DNA of 64,000 bases from an uncultured Bacteroidales bacterium (GTDB lineage: Bacteria; Bacteroidota; Bacteroidia; Bacteroidales; F082). Location of the stretch: positions 310,001 to 374,000 of the forward strand of contig CAMZJA010000001.1 of NCBI GenBank assembly GCA_947307415.1, written 5' to 3'. A program made the position numbers and the translations under genes. Below are positions 16,672 to 25,522 of this stretch, one piece after another (the first letter of the stretch is position 1; every line of letters starts with the position of its first letter). Under the pieces are notes generated by a model, which was not told the origin of the DNA, searched no databases, and worked only from the letters and a program-made list of their open reading frames with translations.

Positions 16672-17574
16672 TTAGATAACCCAGGTAATAGGGAAATCTT
16701 TTTCTTTCATGAACTCGTTGGTTTTCTCGATGTCGTCGGAGAATCCAAGGAAGTAGCCGCCTCCGCCGGAGCCACATATTTTTATCTGGAAGTGCACGTC
16801 TTTTCGTTTCAACGAGAAGAGCGGAAGCATGTTGTCGGTGATCATCGGACGGAACATAACTGTCTGATAATAAGACAGATGCGTCAAGTCGTCGAAGAAA
16901 TTGTCGATATTTCCTGATATCAATGAATCGATGCAACGTCCCACGAAAGGATAGTAAAGTTCGTTGAACGCTTTCAGATATGAAGGATTTTCGCGTTGTT
17001 CTTTGAAATAATTCACGAGGGTGCGTGTCTCGCTCTTTATCTTGCTGTCAATCAAGAAGATATGTATTCCTTCCGGCACAAAATCCTTTTCAAGGATCTG
17101 TATTTTCTTATCTTCGGTAAGGACGAAAGGCTTGCCGAGATAGCATTGCAACGGGTCGAGACCCGAGCTGCTGCCATGGAAACAGTTTTCCATATCGCCA
17201 AGAAACTTCTTGAGCACCATCAAATCGTCGATTTCGTCAGATTTGAAGCGGTCGTACACGGCGGCTGTCAGAGCGCCCGAGCTGCCAACTCCGTAACCTG
17301 AAGGGATGCATGAGTCGAGGAACATTCCTTTTTTGAGCTCAGCCCTAAACTTCTGAACATCAACATGTTGAGTAAAATATTCGTCTTTCTCAAGGTAGTT
17401 GGCGAACATGTGCAGGCTGCGGTTTGAAGAGTAGTTTTTCTTGCCGTGGTTACGCCAGATGTAATCCCAATGCGACTCACCAGTGTAAAGCGGCATGAGC
17501 AGTGCCGGCGAACCGAAAATCATTGAATATTCACCAAAAAGGATGACCTTGCCGTAATATTTTCTAATTTCCAT
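16672..17574 (-). CDS. mevalonate kinase-type GHMP kinase
   Basis: 300 residues. N-terminal KVILFGEYSMIFGSPAL resembles GHMP motif 1; the ATP loop PSGYGVGSSGALTAAV (about 96-111) is motif 2; HGSSSGLDPLQCYLG (about 153-167) matches the mevalonate-kinase 'HGTPSGID' region with the catalytic Asp; KICGSGGGGYFLG (about 268-280) is motif 3. It should phosphorylate mevalonate (or phosphomevalonate) in isoprenoid synthesis. It follows the diphosphomevalonate decarboxylase gene by nine bases on the same strand, supporting the pathway assignment; which of the two phosphorylation steps it performs cannot be read from sequence alone. Confidence 0.82.
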   Translation of the reverse strand: MEIRKYYGKVILFGEYSMIFGSPALLMPLYTGESHWDYIWRNHGKKNYSSNRSLHMFANYLEKDEYFTQHVDVQKFRAELKKGMFLDSCIPSGYGVGSSGALTAAVYDRFKSDEIDDLMVLKKFLGDMENCFHGSSSGLDPLQCYLGKPFVLTEDKKIQILEKDFVPEGIHIFLIDSKIKSETRTLVNYFKEQRENPSYLKAFNELYYPFVGRCIDSLISGNIDNFFDDLTHLSYYQTVMFRPMITDNMLPLFSLKRKDVHFQIKICGSGGGGYFLGFSDDIEKTNEFMKEKDFPITWVI

Positions 17575-17583
17575 AGCAGTGAT

Positions 17584-18612
17584 TTATAGGTTTGTTTTAT
17601 TTTGAACAACATCGTCAATGCATTGATTGTCATGACAATACTGTAAAAGATTTTCTTTAATGAAGTTTTTCACTCGAGCGTCGTCGGCATCAGGATAGAG
17701 CAGATGTACGTTGGGACCCGCGTCGAGGGTAAAGCAGACCGGTATCTTTGTTTCCTGACGATAATTGCGCACCGCCTCAATGATATTCAACGTGTTAGGC
17801 TCCACCAACTTATACGGTGGCGTTGACGTCGCCATCATCTCATGAAGCTGCAGGGCCTCCGCCTCCGCGATGTCGATAAACTCAGAAAGATCGCCGTTTT
17901 TCAGCACTTCAAGAAGGCGTTCAGTGTTTTTACGAGCCGTGGCATAACGGCTTTCCGCCAGCGGATGCCCGTTCATAAGTGAATGGCCCACGCGCGATGA
18001 GACACTTTTTTCCTTGTTTGACACAATGAGGATGCTGTCGTGATACGTCTTGAAAACCGGATGCACGATATCTTCGAGCGGCACCGCGTAATCGTCGGAA
18101 CTATTTGATACTGAAGGTGTTGCTCCCCACAGAGCCATCACTGGATACACTGAGCGAGACGCGCTTCCCGAGGCGAGACGCGACAGAAACGATGCTTTTT
18201 GCATGTCGAGAGGCGTAACATCTTGATTTACAGCCTTTTCAATTTTGAGAAGACAGAGAACCAAAGCGCTCATCGAGGCTGCACTTGATGCAATGCCGGA
18301 AGAATGCGGGAACGAATTACTGCTCACAATTTCAAGGTCGAGACCTCTTAAAAAACCAAAATATTGTTGATTTTCAACAAGATACTTCTCTATTTTCTCT
18401 TGAAACTTCGGCGATTCCTTACCTTCAAAAAGAAAATGCAACTTATAGTTGTCGCTGTTGTTGTTTTTACAGAAAACTTGTGTTTCGGTATGACAGCGGC
18501 TCAGAGTAAAGCTGATGGAAGGATTGTTTGGCAGTTGGTTGCCGTGCTTGCCCCAATACTTCACAATGGCAATATTTGAAGGTGAAATCGCTGAAACTGA
18601 GAACTCGTTCAT
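17584..18612 (-). CDS. mvaD: diphosphomevalonate decarboxylase
   Basis: 342 residues from the ATG at 18612 (a TTG six bases upstream is less likely). Motifs of the family: SPSNIAIVKYWGK near the N-terminus, HSSGIASSAASMSAL (ATP loop), SRLASGSASRSVYP, and the catalytic-Asp block FTLDAGPNVHLLYP. It converts mevalonate diphosphate to isopentenyl diphosphate with ATP and loss of CO2. With the neighbouring GHMP kinase it shows that the organism uses the mevalonate route, at least in part. Confidence 0.95.
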   Translation of the reverse strand: MNEFSVSAISPSNIAIVKYWGKHGNQLPNNPSISFTLSRCHTETQVFCKNNNSDNYKLHFLFEGKESPKFQEKIEKYLVENQQYFGFLRGLDLEIVSSNSFPHSSGIASSAASMSALVLCLLKIEKAVNQDVTPLDMQKASFLSRLASGSASRSVYPVMALWGATPSVSNSSDDYAVPLEDIVHPVFKTYHDSILIVSNKEKSVSSRVGHSLMNGHPLAESRYATARKNTERLLEVLKNGDLSEFIDIAEAEALQLHEMMATSTPPYKLVEPNTLNIIEAVRNYRQETKIPVCFTLDAGPNVHLLYPDADDARVKNFIKENLLQYCHDNQCIDDVVQNKTNL

Positions 18613-18637
18613 ATTCAATTTTGTTTCAATTATGATG

Positions 18638-18645
18638 CAAAGATA
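18638..18645 (-). promoter_or_regulatory. -7 box (TATCTTTG) for the mevalonate genes
   Basis: CAAAGATA on the + strand, 26 bases before the mvaD ATG. Supports the ATG at 18612 because a start at 18618 would leave almost no leader. Confidence 0.5.
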
Positions 18646-18688
18646 ACGATTTTTTGAATCAAAAATATTAAAATAAGAAAATTTCCGT

Positions 18689-18696
18689 TATTTTTG
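18689..18696 (+). promoter_or_regulatory. -7 box (TATTTTTG) for the DUF4837 gene
   Basis: TATTTTTG 24 bases ahead of the ATG at 18720, in the divergent gap shared with mvaD. Confidence 0.5.
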
Positions 18697-18719
18697 TAGC
18701 GTCATTTAATATTATCACT

Positions 18720-19715
18720 ATGAAAAAACTTCAACTTTTTGCTTTGATAATCGCTGCCTTGATGGCATTCACCTCATGTTCCGACAAGAAAATAGAAAAC
18801 AGGAAAGACCGTTCGGTTGGCGGCACATCCGAGATTTTGTTTGTGACACAAAACGACGAGCAGTGGAATGGTCAGATGGGACAGGCTGTCCGCGACTTTT
18901 TCGAGCAGGAGCAATACGGACTTCCACAGCCGGAGATGACGTTTCGCGTAGCACATATTAACGTTACCGCGCTCAACGACATGTTCAAGAAGCACCGCAA
19001 CCTCATCATCGGTGAGATTGTGCCTGACCTGACAAATCCGATTATCGAGTCGCAAAACGACTGGCAGTCGGCACCGCAATACGCAATAAAAATCAAGGCG
19101 AAAGATGCTGAAAGTTGGGTAAAAGTGTTTGATACTCAGAAAGATGAGCTTAAAAACATCTTCGACAACAACGAACGCGCGCGTTTCATGGATTTCTTCC
19201 GTCCGATGGTGAATGTTAAGGTGATAGAGAGTCTGAAAGCGACTTACGGCATCACCATGACGGTGCCTGAAGGCTATTATGTCGCTAAAAACGAGAACTA
19301 TTTCACTTGGCTCAGAAAAGAGGAGTCCGACAAGAGTTTAGGCTTGATAATCTATCAGTTACCATACAAAAGCACCAACGATTTGAGCGAGGAGCGCATC
19401 ATAAAAAAGACCGATTCAATCACCAAGAAATACATCCCGGGACCGACAGAAGGCAGCTATATGACTTTGGACAAGGAGTTTGTGAAGCCAGTCTTCAAGG
19501 TAATCCCTGATTTTCCGGCAGGTTACGCCGTTGAGATGCGTGGATTATGGATAACAGAGAACGAGTTCATGGCCGGACCATACGTTTCTTATACGATTGT
19601 CAACCCAGAAGCCAACAAACTCATTTGCGTCGAGGGCTATGTTTACTACCCCAACAAGTCGAAACGCGACTTGTTGAGGCAGCTCGAAACGATAATCTGG
19701 AGCTTAAAGTTTTAA
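18720..19715 (+). CDS. DUF4837 family lipoprotein
   Basis: 331 residues with lipobox (FTSC, Cys 20). The body fits the Bacteroidota DUF4837 family: [18 protein letters not shown] near the start, the [13 protein letters not shown] strand, [20 protein letters not shown] in the middle and [16 protein letters not shown] followed by [19 protein letters not shown] at the end. Role unknown; conserved across the phylum as an outer-membrane-type lipoprotein. Its last 12 bases overlap the end of the convergent transglycosylase gene. Confidence 0.88.
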   Translation: MKKLQLFALIIAALMAFTSCSDKKIENRKDRSVGGTSEILFVTQNDEQWNGQMGQAVRDFFEQEQYGLPQPEMTFRVAHINVTALNDMFKKHRNLIIGEIVPDLTNPIIESQNDWQSAPQYAIKIKAKDAESWVKVFDTQKDELKNIFDNNERARFMDFFRPMVNVKVIESLKATYGITMTVPEGYYVAKNENYFTWLRKEESDKSLGLIIYQLPYKSTNDLSEERIIKKTDSITKKYIPGPTEGSYMTLDKEFVKPVFKVIPDFPAGYAVEMRGLWITENEFMAGPYVSYTIVNPEANKLICVEGYVYYPNKSKRDLLRQLETIIWSLKF

Positions 19716-21440
19716 CTTCTGCCCCACTTTCAACTCGTTGCTTTTCAAGTTGTTTTTCTGCTTGATATAGTCAACAGTAACGTTGTATTTCTTAGCTATT
19801 TTCGTGAGGTTATCACCAGATTTCACTGTATAGACTGTGTCGCCCGAAGTCTTCGGCTGCGACGTAGTCGTCTGTTTCTCAGGCGGATACACTTTCAGCT
19901 TTTGTCCGACTTTGATGGTGTTCGACTGCAGATTGTTCCATTTCTTCAAGTCGGTGACAGAGCATTTGTATTTTGCAGCGATTTTGCCTAATGTCTCGCC
20001 AGATTTCACCACGTGAGTGGTTTGTGTCGTAGAGCGTTCAACAGGTTTCGCGTTGCCAGCCTGTGCCATTGGAGCTCCCGAGCTGTAGACTATCAGCTTC
20101 TGGCCAATGCGGAGGTTGTCGGATTTCAGGTTATTCCACGACCTGAGCTGTTTCACGCCGACGTGATATTTCTTTGCTATGGCGCTCAGTGTCTCACCTT
20201 TCTTCACTATATGCACGCTGCGGTCGGAGATCTGCTTCATCTGTTCCTGCATTTTTTCCTTGTCGATGCCGCTCTTTGTTTTAAAGGTGTACAGTTCTTT
20301 CTCGTGGTCGATATATTCGCCTACATATTTCTCAGGAATTCTCAGTATCATCGGGCTTTTTGACGTTGCTGGGATGATTGATTTGGTATATTGAGGGTTG
20401 AAGAATTTAAGGTCTTCCATCGGGATGCCGAGCATCTCGTTGAGCTGGTCGAAATGCAGTGCGTCGTGCACCATCACGGTGTCGATGCCGTTTTTGATGA
20501 TACCAGGGTCAAGCGGACAGATATTATGTTCGGCAGGATAATTCATGACATAGTTAACAGCGATGAATGCCGGGACGTAGCCACGTGTCTCGCGAGGCAG
20601 ATACGGCCATATCGCCCAGTAATTCTTGATGCCTCCAGCCCTACGGATAGCTTTTTTCACGTTGCCGGCGCCCGAGTTATACGCCGCCAAGGCCAAGAAC
20701 CAGTCGCCAAACATATTATACAGGTCGTTCAAGTGCTGGCATGCCGCCTCTGTCGATTTCAGAGGATCGTATCGGTCGTCGACGAGTGTGGTGACGTTGA
20801 GTTTGTAAGTCTTTCCCGTGGCATACATAAACTGCCAGAGACCTTTAGCACCAGCCCAAGAGCCAGCGCGAGGGTTCAATGCCGACTCCACAACAGCCAG
20901 ATATTTAAGCTCGAGCGGCATATTATACTTGTCTAAAGTCTGCTCAAAAAGAGGAAAGTAAACATCTGCCAAGCCAAGGATTCGCTCGGTTTTATCGCGC
21001 TTTTGCACAGCATACACATCGATAAACGATTTCACATGTTTGTTATAGACGAGCTCCATGGTGGTGTTGCGGTTCAGCTCCTCAATACGCTGGGCATAGA
21101 TGCTGTCGGGGAATGACGGGATATATCCGGGAGGGTAGTTGCATGTATTTGCCTTGCTTTCGTCAAAATACGGGATAACCTTCAGAGTATCAATCATTTC
21201 CAACATGTTTGACGACTCTTTGACGATGCCTTTTCCTGAATTTTCATCATCGAAAATCTGCTGTATCTGCTCCTGAATACTATCAGGAAGGTTAGGATTT
21301 ATAGAGTCAATTTCAAGAGCGTCATCGAGTATTGAGGTGTCGATGGAATCGTTCATAAGTCGTTGATTGGCGACAACAGTATCATTAATAGAGTCGCCAA
21401 TTTGGGCAAACATCAAGAAAATCAATAAAATGCAGTTCAT
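19704..21440 (-). CDS. MltD-like lytic transglycosylase with three LysM domains
   Basis: 578 residues from the ATG at 21440 (a TTG two codons upstream is also possible). A poor signal peptide ([17 protein letters not shown]) is followed by a ~90-residue acidic linker, then an SLT domain with the catalytic Glu in AVVESALNP (about 185), GAKGLWQFM and AYNSGAGNV. Three LysM repeats close the protein (about 405-450, 475-520, 535-578; each G[ED][TN]L..IA.KY.......NNL.S..[IL]..GQKL). It cleaves glycan strands in the periplasm; LysM domains hold it on peptidoglycan. Length and order match MltD of Bacteroidota. Confidence 0.95.
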   Translation of the reverse strand: MNCILLIFLMFAQIGDSINDTVVANQRLMNDSIDTSILDDALEIDSINPNLPDSIQEQIQQIFDDENSGKGIVKESSNMLEMIDTLKVIPYFDESKANTCNYPPGYIPSFPDSIYAQRIEELNRNTTMELVYNKHVKSFIDVYAVQKRDKTERILGLADVYFPLFEQTLDKYNMPLELKYLAVVESALNPRAGSWAGAKGLWQFMYATGKTYKLNVTTLVDDRYDPLKSTEAACQHLNDLYNMFGDWFLALAAYNSGAGNVKKAIRRAGGIKNYWAIWPYLPRETRGYVPAFIAVNYVMNYPAEHNICPLDPGIIKNGIDTVMVHDALHFDQLNEMLGIPMEDLKFFNPQYTKSIIPATSKSPMILRIPEKYVGEYIDHEKELYTFKTKSGIDKEKMQEQMKQISDRSVHIVKKGETLSAIAKKYHVGVKQLRSWNNLKSDNLRIGQKLIVYSSGAPMAQAGNAKPVERSTTQTTHVVKSGETLGKIAAKYKCSVTDLKKWNNLQSNTIKVGQKLKVYPPEKQTTTSQPKTSGDTVYTVKSGDNLTKIAKKYNVTVDYIKQKNNLKSNELKVGQKLKL

Positions 21441-21460
21441 TTTCAATATTTTTAAAGATG

Positions 21461-21468
21461 CAAAATTA
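21461..21468 (-). promoter_or_regulatory. -7 box (TAATTTTG) for the transglycosylase gene
   Basis: CAAAATTA on the + strand, 21 bases before the ATG at 21440. Confidence 0.5.
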
Positions 21469-21510
21469 CAAAAATTTCATTAAAAATAACGAATATATTC
21501 AACAAATAAG

Positions 21511-21518
21511 TATCTTTG
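21511..21518 (+). promoter_or_regulatory. -7 box (TATCTTTG) for the deiminase gene
   Basis: TATCTTTGCAGG, an exact TAnnTTTG match, 39 bases before the ATG at 21557. Confidence 0.55.
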
Positions 21519-21556
21519 CAGGCTAAAAAATTCTTTTTGAAATAATTTTTAAAAAA

Positions 21557-23539
21557 ATGAAGAAAATATTACTTAGTTTAGCTGCTATTGCTTTATGTTT
21601 AAGCATTAGAGTGAACGCTCAGGAGCAGACAACTCCTGATTGGAAGAGATGGCATTATCTCTCTGAAGAAGAGATGAAAACGCCTGTAAGGGCTGAGAAT
21701 TTCGTTGAGACAGACCCACCGACAGGCACACCACGTTTCGTGGCTGAGTTTGAGCCAATGCAGGGTGTGATGATTCGTTACCCTCTCGGAATTCCTACAA
21801 GTTTGGTGGTGCAGCTGGCAAACAACTGCCATGTTTACTGCATCGTTTCAGCGTCATATCAGAGCAGCGCACAGAGCTCATTCCAGAGCGCCGGCGTTAA
21901 CATGAGCAATGTGACTTTCGTTAATGCGGCTTCCGACTCATACTGGGTTCGCGACTACGGTCCGTGGTACATCTTCGAGGACAGAAACCCGGCCATCGTC
22001 GACAATGTTTACAACCGTCCGCGTCCTAACGACGACAACATGTCGGGTGTTTTCGCCAGCTTCTGGCAAATCCCAATGTACGGCATGAACCTTCAGCACA
22101 CTGGCGGCAACATGATGGAAGACGGCCGTGGCCATGGCGTTAGCGACAACCTCGTGTTCCAGGAAAACAACAACAACGAGACCAATGTGCGTAACAAGAT
22201 GCGCGACTATCTCGGCATTGATCCATATCATGTGACCATCGACCCCCAGGGCGACTACATCGCACACGTCGACTGCTGGGGCAAGTACCTCGCACCAGAC
22301 AAGATTTTGATTGCACAGCTGCCGTCAACCAACAGCCATGCCGCTGATTACGATGCTGTTGCCAACTATTTCGCGACAACAAACTGTTGCTGGGGCTATC
22401 CTTATCGCGTTTACCGCGTTCAGGAACCAGGTGGAAGCACACTCGCACCTTACACCAACTCATTGATTTTGAACAAGACAGTGTATGTCCCGATGGGCAG
22501 CAATTCAACATATAACCAGCAGGCTATTGATGTCTATCAGGAAGCTATGCCAGGTTACACCATCGTTGGCGTTACTAACAACGACTATTATACTTCATGG
22601 GAAAATACCGACGCATTGCACTGCCGCACCCGTGGCGTGATGGACTTCGGCATGCTCTTCGTCGACCACAGAAACGTTATCTTCGGCGAACAGGAATGGC
22701 AGGATTCAATAGCAATCACAAGCAAATTCATCGCTTACAGTGGTCAAGCTTTGAAACAGGATTCACTTCTTGTTTATTATAGCATCGACGGAGGCGCATA
22801 TCAGACAGCACACATGACAGCAACTGGCAATCCAGACGAATATGTAGGTTACATCAAAGGTTATCAGGGTGAATCAAGTATCGATTACTATGTTTTCGGT
22901 GCTGACGAGTCAGGTCGCCGTTACACACAGCCGGTGTTTGCAGAGTTGGATCCGCACCATTTCACAATGGAGGAACACACTCCTATCACTCCAACCGAGC
23001 CAACAATCAGCGTTAACGAGATTGTATTTGACGAGATTACAAATGTAACATTCACCATCACAAACAATACAGAAAACCCATTTACTATCAATAGCATAGA
23101 AGCTCTTGATGATAATCTTATTGTTGTTGATTACTCATACGCAGGCACACTTCCTACAACACTTACTGTTGGCGAAAGCTGGGAAGTCAATGTTTATCCG
23201 TATTTACCAGTAGCTAAGGGTTATTATGAAACATCTATTGAAATAGTCACTGATATTGCAACACAAACAATTCCTGTTAAAATCAACGAGACTATTTACA
23301 CAGGCGTTGACGAGAACCTTGCAGCAAGCTTCGAGGTTTATCCTAACCCGATGAACAATACCTTATATATTAACGGTAACGTTCAGGATGTTACCATCTT
23401 CAACGCTGTCGGTCAGCAGGTTTTGTTTGTTGAAAAAATGAATGAAATCAACGTTGCTGATTTGAACGAGGGATTGTACTTCGTGAGAATGAGCGACAAG
23501 AACGGCAATAGCGTGGTGAAGAAGATCGTGAAAAAATAG
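21557..23539 (+). CDS. secreted peptidylarginine deiminase homologue (PPAD type) with T9SS sorting domain
   Basis: 660 residues. Signal peptide ending VNAQ (22). The catalytic domain carries the full Porphyromonas PPAD set: Trp130/Asp133 (YWVRDYGPW), Arg154 and Arg156 (YNRPRP), QHTGGNMMEDG (180-190), Tyr234/His237/Asp239 (DYIAHVDCWGK), Asn301 and the nucleophile Cys356 (NTDALHCRT). In PPAD the two arginines grip the C-terminal carboxylate of peptide substrates, so citrullination of C-terminal arginines is predicted. An Ig-like domain (about 385-470) and a second beta domain follow, then a T9SS type A sorting domain (about 585-660; VYPNPMNN ... GLYFVRM ... VKKIVKK). Expected at the cell surface or secreted. 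The TAG stop is the first triplet of a repeat array. Confidence 0.9.
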   Translation: MKKILLSLAAIALCLSIRVNAQEQTTPDWKRWHYLSEEEMKTPVRAENFVETDPPTGTPRFVAEFEPMQGVMIRYPLGIPTSLVVQLANNCHVYCIVSASYQSSAQSSFQSAGVNMSNVTFVNAASDSYWVRDYGPWYIFEDRNPAIVDNVYNRPRPNDDNMSGVFASFWQIPMYGMNLQHTGGNMMEDGRGHGVSDNLVFQENNNNETNVRNKMRDYLGIDPYHVTIDPQGDYIAHVDCWGKYLAPDKILIAQLPSTNSHAADYDAVANYFATTNCCWGYPYRVYRVQEPGGSTLAPYTNSLILNKTVYVPMGSNSTYNQQAIDVYQEAMPGYTIVGVTNNDYYTSWENTDALHCRTRGVMDFGMLFVDHRNVIFGEQEWQDSIAITSKFIAYSGQALKQDSLLVYYSIDGGAYQTAHMTATGNPDEYVGYIKGYQGESSIDYYVFGADESGRRYTQPVFAELDPHHFTMEEHTPITPTEPTISVNEIVFDEITNVTFTITNNTENPFTINSIEALDDNLIVVDYSYAGTLPTTLTVGESWEVNVYPYLPVAKGYYETSIEIVTDIATQTIPVKINETIYTGVDENLAASFEVYPNPMNNTLYINGNVQDVTIFNAVGQQVLFVEKMNEINVADLNEGLYFVRMSDKNGNSVVKKIVKK

Positions 23540-23608
23540 ACCTTAGATTTTAGACCTTAGACTTTAGTTATTTTGCTAAGGTCTAAGGTCTAATGACTAA
23601 AGTCTAAA
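23538..23608. repeat. TTAGACC-heptamer inverted repeat after the deiminase gene
   Basis: Units of TTAGACC/TTAGACT run in one direction (taGACCTTAGATTTTAGACC) and return inverted (CTAAGGTCTAAGGTCTAATG). The two arms can form a long hairpin, so it may act as a terminator. The gene's stop TAG is part of the first unit. Confidence 0.85.
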
Positions 23609-23625
23609 TTTTTGAAAAAAATTTG

Positions 23626-23655
23626 TTGTGCGTATCAAAAATTAATGTATTTTTG
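23626..23655 (+). promoter_or_regulatory. promoter of tRNA-Glu
   Basis: TTG at 23626-23628, 19 bases, then TATTTTTG at 23648-23655. This is the best full match to the Bacteroidota -33/-7 pattern upstream of the tRNA, which starts 13 bases later. Confidence 0.6.
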
Positions 23656-23668
23656 CAGCGCAATTGAG

Positions 23669-23740
23669 GTCGGGTTCTACTAACGGTTAGGTAACGACAC
23701 TCTCACTGTCGAAATAAGGGTTCGATTCCCTTACCCGATA
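23669..23740 (+). tRNA. tRNA-Glu (anticodon CUC)
   Basis: 72 bases fold as a complete cloverleaf. Acceptor stem GTCGGGT/ACCCGAT (G1-U72 wobble), D arm TACT/GGTA with GG in the loop, anticodon stem CGACA/TGTCG around the loop CTCTCAC (anticodon CTC, reading GAG), a four-base variable loop AAAT, and T arm AAGGG-TTCGATT-CCCTT. A73 is the discriminator and CCA is not encoded (the next bases are CTA). The four-base variable loop is as in E. coli tRNA-Glu. It has its own promoter and terminator. Confidence 0.9.
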
Positions 23741-23743
23741 CTA

Positions 23744-23787
23744 AGAAAGCCTTGTAAGTCGATGATTTACAAGGCTTTTCTGTTTTT
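23744..23787 (+). terminator. rho-independent terminator of tRNA-Glu
   Basis: Perfect 12-bp stem AAAGCCTTGTAA / TTACAAGGCTTT with a nine-base loop (gtcgatgat), then TTCTGTTTTT. Starts three bases after the tRNA. Confidence 0.85.
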
Positions 23788-23852
23788 AGTCGTCATTATC
23801 GAGCTGCCACCTTTCTTCGAAAGCTGAAGGCTCTCTAATTAACGACTAAAAA
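23783..23852. repeat. 70-bp element with 11-bp terminal inverted repeats
   Basis: TTTTTAGTCGT at 23783-23793 is the exact reverse complement of ACGACTAAAAA at 23842-23852. The 48-base centre (cattatcgagctgccacc ... ctctctaatta) holds no ORF. It begins inside the T tract of the tRNA terminator and ends flush with the stop codon of the minus-strand hydrolase gene at 23853. Possibly a short MITE-like or palindromic repeat; no second copy is in the window. Confidence 0.6.
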
Positions 23853-24503
23853 CTATAACCCAGTTACGTAAGGATTATTTCTTTTTTCGTCACCGATTCT
23901 TGTTTGTGGTCCGTGACCGCAATAACAGATCGTGTCGTCGGGCAATGTGTAAAGCACCTCACGGAGACTTTTTTCTATTGTAGAATAGTTGCCTCCAGGT
24001 AGGTCGCAGCGTCCGATTCCCCTGTAAAATAAGGTATCGCCAGTGAAGACGATGCCGTCTTTTTCATCGTAGAAACAAACATGGCCAGGAGCATGACCTG
24101 GCGTGAACAGCACCTTCAGCTCATCGTCACCAATCTTAACGGCATCGCCTTCGTTGAGGTCGATGGAAGGATTCAAACATCTGTCTTGAGTAAAATTGAT
24201 GCCGAAAGCCGCCGCATACATCCACACTTTGTCGTAAAACGGCTTTTCGATAGGATGAGCAGCCAGTTCAACATGATATTTATCGGCAAGTAATCTATTA
24301 CCCATCATGTGGTCGATGTGCGAGTGAGTGTTGAGCAGCATCAGCGGCTTCAGTTCGGTTTTGTCAATATAATTCAAAATCTGTTCGTCCTCAAACCTCT
24401 CGAAATTGCCTGCGTCGATAATCACACACTCCTTGTTTTCATTGGAGACAATGTAAGTGTTGACTTGTATTGGATTGAAAATGAATGTCTTAACTGATAA
24501 CAT
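23853..24503 (-). CDS. metallo-beta-lactamase-fold hydrolase (glyoxalase II-like)
   Basis: 216 residues. The metal-binding motif THSHIDHMMGN (HxHxDH, about 60-66), the second His in FTPGHAPGHVCFY, Asp in FTGDTLFYRGIG and His in YCGHGPQT complete the binuclear-zinc set. Members hydrolyse thioesters such as S-lactoylglutathione or are persulfide dioxygenases; glutathione is uncommon in this group, so the natural substrate is open. Followed 18 bases upstream by the GT9 gene on the same strand. Confidence 0.9.
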   Translation of the reverse strand: MLSVKTFIFNPIQVNTYIVSNENKECVIIDAGNFERFEDEQILNYIDKTELKPLMLLNTHSHIDHMMGNRLLADKYHVELAAHPIEKPFYDKVWMYAAAFGINFTQDRCLNPSIDLNEGDAVKIGDDELKVLFTPGHAPGHVCFYDEKDGIVFTGDTLFYRGIGRCDLPGGNYSTIEKSLREVLYTLPDDTICYCGHGPQTRIGDEKRNNPYVTGL

Positions 24504-24521
24504 AAAATAATTTTATGACGG

Positions 24522-25508
24522 TTATTCTTTGCGCAGTGCAGCGACGATCTCGTCGGTGTTGATCATATTCATGCATTTGAAGTGTCCTTTCGGGCATTTT
24601 TTGTAGCCAAGTTTCGAGCAAGGGCGGCATTTCAGGCCTTTAATCTCGATTATATGCGATTGAATATCAAGATTTTTCGGATAATATTGATACATTCCGA
24701 ACTCAGGGACGGTGTTACCCCAGACGGACACTATAGGTTTACGAAGCGCTGCCGCTATGTGCATCATGCCGGTGTCGCTGGTCAGGACGGCCTTCGACAT
24801 CTTGATAATGGAGGCTGACTGCTCAAGGTTAAGCATTCCGACAGGGTTCCAGACGTTCTCACCCACGGCGTCGGCGACGACTTTCGCGCGCTGCATGTCG
24901 CCTGGACCGCCAAGCAGAATCACAGGCTCGTCAAGTTTCTCTATCACCTCTATGATTTTATCGGTCGGCATGACTTTGGTGTTGTAGCTGCCACCCACGA
25001 CGACGGCGTAAAAACCGTTTCTGAACTCCTCAGGAATGTCAGGCTCCTGCATCAAATTCGTCTCCGAAATATAAAAATCCAGACCTCTGCCGTCGTTTTT
25101 CACGCCAAGCGGCTCAACGGCCTCAAAATATCTGTCGACGACATGTACATCTGGTAACTTATTGATTTTGAAGGTCGTAAGCAGCATCTTCTTGAAATCA
25201 AGCTTATGGAAAGAATGATGCTCGCAACCTAAAGCGAAACAAACTCGTTTTGAGCGGTTATTCTTCTGTAAATCAACAACATAGTCGTATTCTTCCTTCT
25301 TCAGCTCCTTGATAACCTCACGAATTGAGTTGCCCAGTTCAAAAGTCTTGTCGACATACGGGTTGTTGTGCGACAAACTCGCGAATTTGTCTTTTATTAA
25401 CATGTGAAGCTCAACGTCATCGTCCATCTGACGCTTGATACAACGGATTACAGGCGTGGTCAGGACGATGTCGCCGATAGAGCTGAAACGAATAAGTAGT
25501 ATCTTCAT
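24522..25508 (-). CDS. glycosyltransferase family 9 (heptosyltransferase-like)
   Basis: 328 residues. Starts MKILLIRFSSIGDIVLTTPV, the family 9 signature, with GGSYNTKVMPTDK and LLGGPGDMQRA in the second Rossmann half, the SDTGMMHIAAAL donor-site motif (about 243-254) and a VWGNT turn. Adds a heptose-type sugar to lipid A core in known members. The C-terminal CRPCSKLGYKKCPKGHFKCM segment has five cysteines, seen in other GT9 proteins. Specific sugar not known. Confidence 0.92.
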   Translation of the reverse strand: MKILLIRFSSIGDIVLTTPVIRCIKRQMDDDVELHMLIKDKFASLSHNNPYVDKTFELGNSIREVIKELKKEEYDYVVDLQKNNRSKRVCFALGCEHHSFHKLDFKKMLLTTFKINKLPDVHVVDRYFEAVEPLGVKNDGRGLDFYISETNLMQEPDIPEEFRNGFYAVVVGGSYNTKVMPTDKIIEVIEKLDEPVILLGGPGDMQRAKVVADAVGENVWNPVGMLNLEQSASIIKMSKAVLTSDTGMMHIAAALRKPIVSVWGNTVPEFGMYQYYPKNLDIQSHIIEIKGLKCRPCSKLGYKKCPKGHFKCMNMINTDEIVAALRKE

Positions 25509-25522
25509 TTTTCAAAAATTTT

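Noticed and set aside
21557..23539. Annotating the deiminase as an agmatine deiminase
   Set aside because: It is exported, has a T9SS domain, the NTDALHCRT nucleophile segment and the YNRPRP arginine pair of PPAD; agmatine deiminases are cytoplasmic and lack these.
23538..23608. Heptamer arrays as CRISPR repeats
   Set aside because: Units are seven bases, contiguous and inverted, with no spacers of regular length and no cas genes.
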